From: Chara braunii
Lineage: Eukaryota; Streptophyta; Charophyceae; Charales; Characeae
Assembly (NCBI GenBank): GCA_003427395.1
Contig: BFEA01000169.1
Span: 1,866,752-1,889,388, forward strand
Direction: 5' to 3'
DNA: 22,637 nucleotides
The translations under genes and the position numbers were made by a program. This document shows positions 14,262 through 22,606 of this stretch, piece by piece (within the stretch, counting starts at the first letter, position 1; each line of letters begins with the position of its first letter). Under the pieces are notes generated by a model. That model did not search any database and was not told the origin of the DNA. It was given only the letters and a program-made list of their open reading frames with translations.

Positions 14262-14600
14262 CTAACTCCTTTTTTTTTTTCTCTATCTCGATTTATGCTT
14301 GTTATCCTTGCGCAGGGCCCAGTCTTTTTCTTTTTTCCCTTTTTGTTCCGACTCTTTTCCTTTCTCGGCACTACCTGTATTAACAACCCCTCTGTCTTCT
14401 TTTCCCTCTCATCTTTCCGCTCCCCCTCTCCTCCCTCTCATCTTTTTTTTTTTTCATTCTTCCCGAGTCCTCTTTTCTTTTTCTTTCTTTTTTCCCGCCT
14501 TTTTTCTCTTTTTTACTCCATTTCTTTTCTTTTTTTTTTCTCTTTTCCTTTTCTGACTCTTTTTTATCTTTCTTTTTTTTGACTTCTTTTTTTTGACTCA
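14262..14600. repeat. Polypyrimidine tract, third block
   Basis: About 340 bp of T/C-rich sequence with only scattered purines. Together with the blocks at 13210 and 13818 it makes a 1.4-kb region of strong strand asymmetry. Confidence 0.75.
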
Positions 14601-15094
14601 CTGATTGATGCAGTAGTTTCTAATCCTCGATAAGGTACGCTTGTTACACGGAATGCATTCGTGTGCTATTTTATTATTATAAGGTCGTTTTATATTTTAC
14701 AATTAAGATCGGAGATCTGACCTGATTGATGATTAGCATATCGATCAACAACAACTTCGTGGTCTATTTGTCGATCCCCCACCAGCTTTCATGCACATTC
14801 CTCCTAATTTATTATTCACTTCTAAAATGATTGATGATTAGCGCATCGATCATCATTCGTCCTCGTTTGCCACAGCCGTTTTGTTCACTTAAACTGATTT
14901 ATGATTAGTCCATCGATGAACAACTTGCTTCATAGCTTGATTCCACAACCACGTTTCAGACAATGACTTCTGCACACCAAGCTACTTGAGTCCTCTTCGA
15001 CTATCACAGTTTGTCTGTCAGTCGCTTTTTCTTCCCCGTCGGGATCCCCTCACCCCAACCGCTCTCTCGAACGTCATTATCGCATCGACGGATC
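14601..15094. repeat. Dispersed GATTAG/ATCGAT motif repeats; no gene
   Basis: A block CTGATTGATGATTAGCATATCGATC (14722) has relatives ATGATTGATGATTAGCGCATCGATC (about 14827) and CTGATTTATGATTAGTCCATCGATG (14894), spacing about 105 and 67 bp. The intervals between them differ. No coding sequence is supportable. Confidence 0.5.
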
Positions 15095-15420
15095 AGATTC
15101 ACTCATTCGACCAGCAGATTCCTTTGATTACATTTCATTCCTTCGACCAGATTTACTCGTTGCATTAGATTCACTTATTCTACTACATTCCCTCATTCGA
15201 TCACATTCATTCAAGATGATATTTCGTTCCTTGGACCAGATCCACTCATTGCATTAGATTCACTCATTCGACTAGATTCACTCGTTCGATCACATTGCTA
15301 ATTACTACATTCCGTCACTAATGGCTTTTGATTCATTAATTACTCCTTGCTCGTTCAGCTCACACTGCTCGGCATTCAATTCTCATTCGTTCACGCACTT
15401 CCGATTCATTCACATTGCTT
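15095..15420. repeat. Degenerate ATTCACTCATTCGA repeat
   Basis: Many imperfect copies of ATTCACTCATTCGACCAGATT-like words (for example 15108-15300). They include GATTCACTTATTC, GATTCACTCATTCGACTAG and GATTCACTCGTTCGATCAC. This is a decayed minisatellite with no coding sense. Confidence 0.6.
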
Positions 15421-15471
15421 GGCATATATTTGGCATTTTCACCAAATGCGCCTTCTATGATTAAGGGGAGG

Positions 15472-15718
15472 GGGGGAGAGAGAGAGAGAGAGAGAGAGAA
15501 AAAAACACGTTTCATATCGGGGGGCGACACTTGGCAGACGGGCGGATTACATCTTGACTGTGTAGACATCGACGCGTGGAAGAGAGAGCCAGAGGGAGAG
15601 AGAGAAAGAGAGAGAGACAGGGAGGGACCCAACTGGCGCTCATCGCTAACGCAAAAAAGACAACATATTACTTGGCTGTGTGGACTTCGACGAGGGGAAG
15701 AGAGAGCCAGAGGGAGAG

Positions 15719-15749
<31 letters not shown>

Positions 15750-15755
15750 CTACTC
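15472..15755. repeat. GA microsatellites within a 118-bp duplication
   Basis: CTTGACTGTGTAGACATCGACG (15553) and CTTGGCTGTGTGGACTTCGACG (15671) each lead into GGAAGAGAGAGCCAGAGGGAG and a GA run. A further GA run lies at 15476-15499. Confidence 0.7.
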
Positions 15756-16036
15756 CACTCGGTCCTCAGAAACTGGTTATTAGATAATTGGTAACTGGCA
15801 CGGTGGCTTCCAATGTGACTAACAATTGCCTGCAAGTTTCTCTTTCTGCACATTCTCTCTCCCTCTCGTCAGATCGATAAAGAACCACAATCCCACACGA
15901 TGCAATAAATAGGTTTTTCGGAAAAAAGGACAAAAAAAGAACTACCTTCGTCAGAACACGTGCTTCATTGGAAGACTTCAATGGCAGATGGGACAGAAGA
16001 CGGTGTCCAGAAAAACCGGGAATTCAGTCATACATA
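15756..16036. other. No gene seen
   Basis: Mixed-composition sequence before the third family B MITE. No exon, RNA or repeat is supportable. Confidence 0.4.
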
Positions 16037-16250
16037 GTGCCTCGCTCCACTACTCTCGACATGCACAAAAGACCGAAATCATGGCGATGTATCTTTCCAT
16101 GTTCTAACGGAAGATTCACTTTCGTTTTGCACATTCCGAGAGTACTCTCCACATGCACAGAAAACAAAAACTACGGGGGTGTATCTTCCCATGTTCTAGC
16201 GGAAGATTCGTTCTCATTTTGCACATTCAGTGAGTAGTGGAGCTAGGCCC
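16037..16250. mobile_element. MITE-like element, family B, copy 3, internally duplicated
   Basis: The ends are GTGCCTCGCTCCACTACTC and, on the minus strand, GGGCCTAGCTCCACTACTC. ATA direct repeats flank it (16034-16036, 16251-16253). The interior carries the family block twice: ACATGCACAAAAGACC/CATGTTCTAACGGAAGATTC and ACATGCACAGAAAAC/CATGTTCTAGCGGAAGATTC. The element is therefore 214 bp rather than about 125 bp. Confidence 0.8.
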
Positions 16251-16260
16251 ATACTCCTTA

Positions 16261-16488
16261 GAGCGTTTAACTTTGACGTTCCTGGCCGCAATCTCGGCGC
16301 TTTTTCAAAACCCGAAATCGTCAGGTCCTACTGGCGAGAACCCAGTAAACCCTGACACCGAAATCGAATCAAAAAAAGCCCAAATTGTCGTCAGGTCCTA
16401 CTGGCGAGAACCCAGTAAACCCTGACACCGAAATCGAATAAAAAAAAGCCCAAATTGCGGCCAGGAATGTCTACGTTAAGTAAACGCC
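16261..16488. mobile_element. Inverted-repeat element with two 70-bp internal repeats
   Basis: The left arm 16261-16306 (GCGTTTAACTTTGACGTTCC, TGGCCGCAATC, GGCGCTTTTT) is inverted at 16441-16488 (AAAAAAAGCCCAAATTGCGG, CCAGGAATGTCTACGTTAAG, TAAACGC). Between them are two near-identical 70-bp tandem units starting TCAGGTCCTACTGGCGAGAA at 16321 and 16391. Architecture fits a non-autonomous TIR element or foldback element. It lies 8 bp from the preceding MITE's target duplication. Confidence 0.6.
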
Positions 16489-16489
16489 C

Positions 16490-17125
16490 AAAGGAATAAA
16501 ATAAGAAATGCAAGCTGCACACAATCAGCCATGGCGGCCTTGCGTTCGTTCCTACTCCTATGGGCCCTATAGTTGTCAAACGCCAGCAAAGCCCGAACTA
16601 TAGCAATATTTCCGAGTTACATTCCCGAAAGGAAGAGAGGGAGGACGGAGGGAGGAGGGAGGTAAGGAGCGGGGAGGAGAGGGAGGGAAGGAGGGAGTGT
16701 GAGTGAGGAGCATCTTCAAGCAGTCCATCGATTGACGGATAGATTTACGACAGACGGGTGAGTTCAACGAGATAAATTCATCCATGAGCTGCTTCTTCCG
16801 TGATTGACACTCCTAAAGACGAAAAACCCTCGCTCCATCCCCTCCCTCCCCTCCCTCCCTCCCCTCCATCCGCTTATTCATCCATCCACCTATCCAGATC
16901 CCGCACATGTGTATCTATGGTCTATCACCCAATAGATGAGCGCGAGAATCGCATATAGCATTCGGTACAGTTGTTCGGAAGGGGCATTTAGGGAAGACAG
17001 AAAAGATGCGCAGGGGCATTGACGGAGGAAGTCGGTCATCGATAAAGATGGATGCTCGCTGCATTCTCCATGTAGAACTGTCCATTTGTGGACATATTTG
17101 AATGTTTTGTATATGTATATATACG
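16490..17125. other. No gene seen; purine- and pyrimidine-rich patches
   Basis: A GGAGG-rich patch lies at about 16631-16700 and a CCTCC-rich patch at 16836-16870. They are roughly complementary in composition. No exon or RNA gene is supportable. Confidence 0.4.
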
Positions 17126-17127
17126 TA

Positions 17128-17237
17128 TTATCAAACAAAACTGCCTGGTAAACTGTAGGCAGAGAGGGGGAAGAGGACAACAAACGAGGGCCTGTGACAG
17201 ACGGTTCACCAACTCATCAGGAGGCTGAACCCTCGAC
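17128..17237 (-). repeat. Hammerhead-bearing repeat with intact stem I, deleted core
   Basis: Contains ATCAAACAAAACTGCC, GTAGGCAGAGAGGGGGAAG and GACAACAAACGAGGG. On the minus strand, GUC (17237-17235) is followed by a closed stem I hairpin, GAGG/CCTC (17234-17221), and CTGATGA (17220-17214). The 3' half of stem II and GAAA are deleted. This copy shows the ancestral 5' architecture that the 2.9-kb copy lost. Confidence 0.65.
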
Positions 17238-17483
17238 ATACACACATATATAGGCAGTTCTCTATGACTATCTATACATATATAGATTAAAAAAACGAAT
17301 TCATTTTTTCTGTTTTTTCGTTTTTGCGCTCTGATATTCATGTGACGATATGTACATATATGTATATTGTCACTGCGAATCGGAGCGCAAAGGCGGAAAA
17401 ATACTAAACAAAAAAAGGAAAGAAGTAAGGAGGGAAAGCTCCGCCTGTTCATCACCTCTTACGTACAGATCTGCCACGTGGAT

Positions 17484-17592
17484 GACATCGTCAAACAGAT
17501 CTGCCCGGTAAACCGTAGGCAGAGAGGGAGAAGAGGACAACAAACGAGGGGCCGTGACAGACTGTTTCGTTGGACCTTCACCAGCTCATCAG
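17484..17592 (-). repeat. Hammerhead-bearing repeat, nearly intact core
   Basis: Contains CATCGTCAAACAGATCTGCC, GGTAAACCGTAGGCAGAGAG and GACAACAAACGAGGGGCC. The hammerhead part is described separately at 17556-17592. Biologically it reads on the minus strand and is one of a cluster of four units between 17.1 and 17.8 kb. Confidence 0.65.
17556..17592 (-). ncRNA. Hammerhead ribozyme core, 5' side replaced
   Basis: On the minus strand: CTGATGA (17592-17586), stem II GCTGG/CCAAC with one C-A mismatch, GAAA (17568-17565), then the stem III strand CAGTCTGTC. Upstream, instead of the stem I hairpin, it runs directly into another repeat unit (GCCCGGTAAACC inverted). Core bases are conserved but no upstream stem III partner is seen. 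Confidence 0.55.
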
Positions 17593-17594
17593 GA

Positions 17595-17655
17595 GCCCGG
17601 TAAACCGTAGGCAGAGAGGGAGGGAGAAGACGACAAGAAACGAGGGGCTGTGAGT
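17595..17655 (-). repeat. Hammerhead repeat, truncated unit
   Basis: GCCCGGTAAACCGTAGGCAG through AAACGAGGGGCTGTGAG, then a switch to TATATATCGTCAAACA, which is the start of the next unit. The ribozyme portion is missing entirely. Confidence 0.6.
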
Positions 17656-17663
17656 TTACATAT

Positions 17664-17790
17664 ATATCGTCAAACAAAAAACTGCCCGGTAAACCGTAGG
17701 CAGAGAGCAAGAAAGGACAACGAACGATGGGATGTGACACTGTTCCGTCGGAGTTTTCACCCCCTCAGGAGGCTGAACCCTCCCTCTACA
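17664..17790 (-). repeat. Hammerhead-bearing repeat with degenerate core
   Basis: Starts ATCGTCAAACAAAAAACTGC and ends with the inverted hammerhead. On the minus strand: GACTGT (stem III partner, outside the hairpin at about 17802-17797), GAGGGTTCAGCCTC (stem I, 17781-17768), CTGAGGGGG in place of CTGATGAGTCGG, CCGAC and GGAA in place of GAAA. Stem I and both stem III remnants survive while the catalytic core has mutated. Confidence 0.55.
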
Positions 17791-17904
17791 TACAGTCTGC
17801 AGAGCCCCCTATTCAGTGGATGATACTGAAAGTGATAGTCCACCTTAACCCCAGTTATGGTTATGCATCAACGACTGCCGGACAACTGATACCCCTTTGA
17901 GTAG

Positions 17905-18249
17905 GTGGGGACCACCACCAACCACTGCCCTCAAGGTACCTGAGACGAAAATCAAAGCAGACCATCGCTCACCCACACCAGACGGAAAACTCGACGGATT
18001 GCATCTATTATATCGTTATAGAGAGCTGCCCGGTGAATCGTTGTGACTCACTGTAACCGGAGGGAGCCTACCTTGCTTACTCCGGGACAACTCATCCATC
18101 ACGTGCTATGTCCAATGGCATGCACTCGTGGCACCTCAGATCAGTTCGTCAGATAGTAAACAACACAGAGGTTGGCCAACCTACACATTAAATAAACGAC
18201 TGACCATCGCTCAGGTACCTTGAGGGCAGTGGTTGGTGGTGGTCCCCAC
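17905..18249. repeat. Perfect 40-bp inverted repeat, 345 bp overall
   Basis: The arms 17905-17944 and 18210-18249 are exact inverted copies over 40 bp (left: GTGGGGACCACCACCAACCA, then CTGCCCTCAAGGTACCTGAG). ACCATCGCTCA occurs in the same orientation near both arms (about 17963 and 18203). The interior has a hammerhead-repeat scrap, GAGAGCTGCCCGGTGAATCG (about 18021-18040). Perfect arms mean recent formation, or maintenance by gene conversion. Confidence 0.8.
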
Positions 18250-18620
18250 TTAAAAAACAAAAAATACAGGCCAGTCACTCGACGAAGTGAGCGGAGTCGT
18301 GTCGTACGAGGTATACTGGTTATCTGGGCGGGGTCGCGACCTACAGGCTGAGCGGGGTCGCGGCCTACTGCCTGAGGGGGGCCGTCGACAAAATACTAGT
18401 ACATAAATAAAAGACTGGTTTAGGTATTTGTGTGCTACAGTATTTTTTTTGCTCCATCGACTGAAATGTGTCCATTCGATCGATTTCCACCTGTCCGTCC
18501 CATCAGTTTTACCAATTTGTAAGTTTTCTAGACAGTTTCTGATCGAGTACGAATCAACTAATAAACTGCATTGCTTAGTCATTTGATTAGATAGCAAACG
18601 AATCACTAAGCATTAATAAC
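18250..18620. other. No gene seen; GC-rich tandem pair
   Basis: GCGGGGTCGCGACCTACAGG and GCGGGGTCGCGGCCTACTGC (about 18328-18375) form a short tandem pair. The remainder shows no coding or RNA structure. Confidence 0.4.
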
Positions 18621-18626
18621 AAATCA

Positions 18627-18704
18627 ATGCCGAAATGATTGCGGAACTAATCAATATGCCGAAATGATTGTGGAACTAATCAATATGCCGAAATGATTCC
18701 AGAA
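18627..18704. repeat. 29-bp tandem repeat, 2.7 units
   Basis: Units start ATGCCGAAATGATTG at 18627 and 18656, and ATGCCGAAATGATTC at 18685. Each full unit ends GGAACTAATCAAT. Confidence 0.85.
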
Positions 18705-18917
18705 CAACTACACGGTGCCTCAACTTTACATTTCTGAAGTCATCAATCAACAAACCACTTATCAATCTCAATCACCCCATCGGCCAACTAATACTCGTTT
18801 ATCTGATCAAGCGATCATCCACAATCACACTCACCCCATCAGCCAACTATTACAATGTACACCAAAAAATGGCGGCAATATGTAAGACCCATGCACTCTC
18901 ATCAACTACATAATTAC

Positions 18918-18950
<33 letters not shown>

Positions 18951-19129
18951 TATTCTGCATCAGCGTTATCATCATCATCATCATCATCATGATCACACGA
19001 CTTCATGCATACAATGACCAGCGTGCCTGTGAGATGCCATCATCATCAATTATCATCTCTTCCTCCATCTCACTCCAGCACATCCACATGTCCTTGTGAG
19101 AGTTAAACCTGTGCTGTCCATATCCCCAT
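18705..19129. other. Probable intron start; TCA microsatellites
   Basis: If the splice donor at 19131-19130 is used, this stretch is the beginning of an intron on the minus strand. TCA trinucleotide runs lie at 18918-18950 and 18969-18990. No downstream exon (for example a SURP domain) is recognisable here. Confidence 0.4.
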
Positions 19130-19134
19130 ACCTG
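19126..19134 (-). other. Splice donor of the SUGP1-like first exon
   Basis: Reading on the minus strand the sequence is CAG followed by GTATGG, with the intron GT at 19131-19130. This matches the eukaryotic donor consensus. The exon ends two bases into a codon (phase 2), after 242 complete codons. Reading through gives only 26 further residues of unremarkable sequence before a stop. Confidence 0.55.
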
Positions 19135-19859
19135 TTTTTCGCGAGGATGAAGCCCGTGCCAGCCTTTGGCACTACCACCGTCTTCGCAGTAGAAGCAGCA
19201 CCAGGAAGACCCGTCGCGCTGCCACTGCCTCCTCCCCCACTTGCGCCTCCATTTCCTGTCGACTGCCTCGTGTTCCCTACGTCCACTGAGGGTGTCAGAT
19301 CATCGCTGCCACCGCCTCCTTCTCCTCCTCCCGCTCCTTTTCTCAGTGACGTCTGCTCTACCTCCCCCGCTCGAAACGACAACGCTCCACTCCCTCCTCC
19401 CCCTAGCCTACCCTTTTGCACGTCTCCGCTCCGCCCCGAAGAGGGCCGATTGTCTATTCCAACCCCTCTTCCCTCCTCACCCTTCATCTCCCGCCCTGCG
19501 CCGCTTCTTTGCTGCCGCTGGTGCTGCTGTGCTGCTGCACCCTGTTCGCCCGCTTTAGTGCACATTCTCATCTTCTCCTCCTCTTCCTCCTCCTCCTCCT
19601 CCTCGTACTCCTCTTCCTGCTGCTCTTGCTTTCGCATGGCTGCATCTTGATTCCGCTTCTGCTCTTGCTCCCTCTGCTGTTGCTTCAGAAACTCTTCCAT
19701 GAAACTCCCGTCATTTGCGAATTTCAGTAATTGCGCTCCATAGGCCGTCAGGTTACTCACTTCCCCTCCAGGGCGGCGCGCCCCGCTGCCATACGGGCGT
19801 CTCCGCGAAGGCCGCCGCCTTCTGCTCGACCCGTTCGCGCGTACCCCTCTCTCCATCAT
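19132..19859 (-). CDS. First exon of a probable SUGP1-like (SURP/G-patch) splicing factor
   Basis: 242 complete codons from ATG at 19859-19857 to a consensus donor. Residues 1-35 are Arg- and Gly-rich. Residues 45-60 (LLKFANDGSFMEEFLKQQ region) match, from memory, the N-terminal NDGSFMERF motif of plant SURP and G-patch domain-containing protein 1-like proteins, followed as there by a Gln/Glu/Lys-rich stretch. An uninterrupted acidic Glu run lies at about 82-94. Residues 120-225 are Gly/Ser-rich and low in complexity. The exon ends TGFILAKN. SUGP1 proteins act in the spliceosome at branch-site recognition. The SURP and G-patch domains are not in this exon and were not found elsewhere in the window. 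The ATG-ATG pair was chosen because the upstream frame only translates a CT-rich leader. If the short motif is a chance match, this is an unknown low-complexity protein. Confidence 0.5.
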
Positions 19860-19959
19860 GCCTTTTCCTCTCTCACTAAGCGCGCGCAGAGACAGACAAG
19901 AAACGAGGAATGCTGCCAAGGTGCGGTGGAAAGCAGAGGCAGTATCAATCGGAGACGCC

Positions 19960-19990
19960 ACGAGAAAGAGAGAGAGAGAGAGAGAGAAGT
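19960..19990. repeat. GA/CT microsatellite in the leader of the minus-strand gene
   Basis: AGAGAGAG on the plus strand, CT-rich on the minus strand, about 100 bp upstream of the start codon. CT-rich leaders are common in plant-lineage genes. The Ser-Leu run it encodes in frame is not credible protein. Confidence 0.6.
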
Positions 19991-20140
19991 GCCGGGGATG
20001 ATACTGTATATCACCAATCAAAGATGCGCATGCTATCCCTAGCCAATCACCTTTACAAGTCTCAGGACGGCAGGGGAGGCATATCGAAGGATGGACAGAT
20101 AGTAGAGGACGAGACAAACCACTTGAATCAATCGCCCGAA

Positions 20141-20149
20141 TTTTATATA
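20141..20149 (-). promoter_or_regulatory. Possible TATA box for the minus-strand gene
   Basis: TATATAAAA on the minus strand (20149-20141), with an ATTGG (inverted CCAAT) at 20170-20166, about 280 bp upstream of the start codon. Transcription would start near 20115, giving a leader of about 255 nt. The surrounding sequence is AT-rich, so chance is possible. Confidence 0.3.
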
Positions 20150-20170
20150 CATGTACACATATTCACCAAT

Positions 20171-20640
20171 GACATATATGATCTATGTATATATGTAGAT
20201 ATACTAAAAGAAAGTAACGAGGGTGACAGCTCAAAGACAGAAAGAAAGAGAGAGAGAGGAGCGGGGGAGACAGATATGAGGGCAAGGGGAGAAGCTTATT
20301 CACAAATGGAAGGAAAAGAAGACCGCTTGAATAAGGTGTAAGCGACGAAAGAAGAGAATACGACGAGAGCCCCTGACCGGGCGAAGGGCGCACGTTTATG
20401 CAGGCAGGCAGGCAGGTATTCAATCTATCTGGGAAGAAGAACGGTATTCAATCCGTGATTGCTTGCTTGCTTGATTGATTGAGGAGGACAGAGGAGAAGA
20501 ATATCTTTCTCTCCGCAAAGAGTTCCTCAAGATCGCGGAGCTCGACGTCTAACAGTGGAATCACACTGCACTATCACTATCAAATCTTTTGGTTGACGGT
20601 TGAATTAATTATTGGGGGGGGGGACTAAATGCGCTATAGA
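20171..20640. other. No gene seen; short microsatellites
   Basis: GA-rich at 20236-20262, GCAG tetramers at 20401-20416, TGCT/TTGA tetramers at 20460-20482 and a G run at 20614-20623. No exon is supportable. Confidence 0.4.
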
Positions 20641-21551
20641 TGAAGACCAGCGCGCCGAGCATCAACTTGTTAATTGCTCCCTCCTCATCCAGCTGTCGAT
20701 CAGAAAGGCAACCAACGAAGAGCAATCTTCGGAGGAGAAGTCTAGGGACGATGAAGCAATGGTCCGCCGCCATCGCCGCACCCATCGAGTCTCTCCATCG
20801 CTGGATTCCATTCGGTCAAACGGGTCCAAACCAAGCGCAAGCAGGCCCTCCAGGGCCCGCGCACATACTCGTCTTGATGATTAATTACTAATTAGACTGC
20901 TACTATACTAGGTAAGATTGGCTAATCAGAGCCGACGAGCTTCGGTACAGACACGGAAACGTGCTTACATAGTGAGAGTCAACCTCAGCCGACTGTCTGA
21001 TGTGGGCCGTCAGGTCGTCAGAAAACCGCCATAGCCAAGCCAACGTGGCAACGAGACGTAACAGTACGCGGCTTGGCCGCGAGAGAAGACACCATGCTAA
21101 TCCATCCAGAGAGAGCTGAGTTCGTAATGACCTAACATAAGCTCAGGGGCGATTGTCAAGATCTGCCTAGAATCGCTATTTATGGGGTGGAGTTGCGCCC
21201 CTCTCGAACGAGTCTGTCTGCAAAGAGAGAGGAAAACACAGGTGAGAGGGCGCCACGTGGGGAAGGGAAAGAGCGGGGAAGAAGAAGGGGGCGAAGGGCG
21301 CGCACACCCAACTGTAAAAAACGTTTTTTTTTCGCCTGAATTTAGCTTTCCGGCACCATAGAAAATGCCGCCCGCCAACGACACCGCCTGCCTTCCATCT
21401 GTGTATTGGCGCGCGCGCGCATCCCTCGCGCTCCTTGAGCTCCTTCCCCACCACCCCAGGCAAAGCGCCCGCGCTTTACACTTCAGCCCCTCCCCTCCTC
21501 TCAAGTCCTTTTCTCCTCCACCGCCGTGCATCCAATTTTTACCCAAACGGA
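20641..21551. other. No assignable gene
   Basis: Several open frames of 80-200 codons overlap on both strands, but none has recognisable domains. An alternating GCGCGCGCGC patch lies at about 21410-21420. I cannot choose a coding strand. Confidence 0.35.
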
Positions 21552-21949
21552 TTTCCCGCCAAGTGCACAACACCTGTGATAATAATAATTTGTCATTTGC
21601 CGCCAAGCTAGTCACGAACACTCTTTTGGACACCAGCGTGGCGCCGAAGAGATATCGGCCGCAACACCCAAATGGCGCCAGGAGCAAACTAGATTAGAGA
21701 AGGCAAAGGGTGGCGGGGGGGAGCGTATGATGAAGAGACTGAGTGATGTTGTCGGCGGCATTCATTGATTTCGCTTCACGGATTGACACGCGGCACGTAA
21801 TTGTAATTGCTACGAAGCACTAATCACTAAGCGCGCCCTGGGCTCCGATACAGAATTAACCGCCAATTTCTTTCCCGCGGGCAACGCAGTGGGTAATCGG
21901 GCCAGTTAGGACAATTGGCAGATACTATCACGCTCCCCTCTTTGGCGCC
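21552..21949 (+). promoter_or_regulatory. Cluster of four E2F-type sites
   Basis: Four matches to TTTSSCGC on the same strand: TTTCCCGCC (21552), TTTGCCGCC (21596), TTTCCCGCGG (21871) and TTTGGCGCC (21941). AATGGCGCC (21671) and GTGGCGCC (about 21638) are partial matches. Such clusters mark S-phase gene promoters in plants and animals. No recognised gene flanks the cluster in this window; a target could lie beyond 22.6 kb or be the unassigned ORF nearby. Confidence 0.35.
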
Positions 21950-22021
21950 ACGCCCCTCCTCAAGGGTCATTCCCAAGCCGAACCGGGGTGCTTGTTGGTA
22001 GGCTGACCAGCGTGACCTGTG

Positions 22022-22063
22022 GGCTTGAGCAATGATAGATCATCGATCATCATCGCTCAAGCC
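22022..22063. repeat. 42-bp near-perfect palindrome
   Basis: Perfect 9-bp outer arms (GGCTTGAGC with GCTCAAGCC) enclose an ATGATYGATC-type inner palindrome around ATCGAT with few mismatches. It could be a cruciform or dimeric binding site. Confidence 0.65.
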
Positions 22064-22474
22064 AGCCAGAAAAAGCCCCCCAACACTCACCTCTCCTCCG
22101 ATTCCTCTCCCTCGCTCGATTTCGAAACTCTGCAAATCAAACGGTTCCCAAACGGTGTGGGCTTCACCCATCAATTGTTCCGTATTGTTCCGTAACGGGC
22201 CACGGGCCATGTCACACACCTGGCCAGGCTTGTCAAAACAACAAACGACATGGAAAATCCGCATGAACAAGTCCAAGTTTGCAGCCCAGGGGCTGCGTTC
22301 ATACACCCAGGTGCACCTTTCGCCATTGTACTGCTGCCCGTGCGAAGGGTGCAAAGTTGCGGGGAAGGGATTGGCGAGGGGCATGGAGCTTTGTTGGGAG
22401 GAGTGATAGAAGCGGAAAGAAAAGAGAAACTCGGGCCCTTTGGGCTGCGCTGCCCACCCCCAGCTCGTCGCCAA
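22040..22474 (-). CDS. Unassigned open reading frame, 144 codons
   Basis: The translation has a mixed, non-repetitive composition (for example residues 55-80 include CTWVYERSPW and LFMRIFHVVCC) and is not explained by strand bias. I recognise no family. Plus-strand frames of similar length overlap it, so it may be chance. It starts at an ATG at 22474 and stops at 22040. No splice evidence was found. It could be an exon of a repeat-derived or unknown gene. Confidence 0.15.
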   Translation of the reverse strand: MATSWGWAAQPKGPEFLFSFRFYHSSQQSSMPLANPFPATLHPSHGQQYNGERCTWVYERSPWAANLDLFMRIFHVVCCFDKPGQVCDMARGPLRNNTEQLMGEAHTVWEPFDLQSFEIERGRGIGGEVSVGGLFLAGLSDDDR

Positions 22475-22606
22475 TGTTGGCTACTGCAGGGGGGCCAGGA
22501 GCCGAAGCTCTAGGGCCACCATTTTCTTCTATTATTATTGTCTACCACCTGGGCACCAGGAACGCCGCCCTAAGGCAGCCGAAGCACTGGGACTAAGTGC
22601 ACGCAC

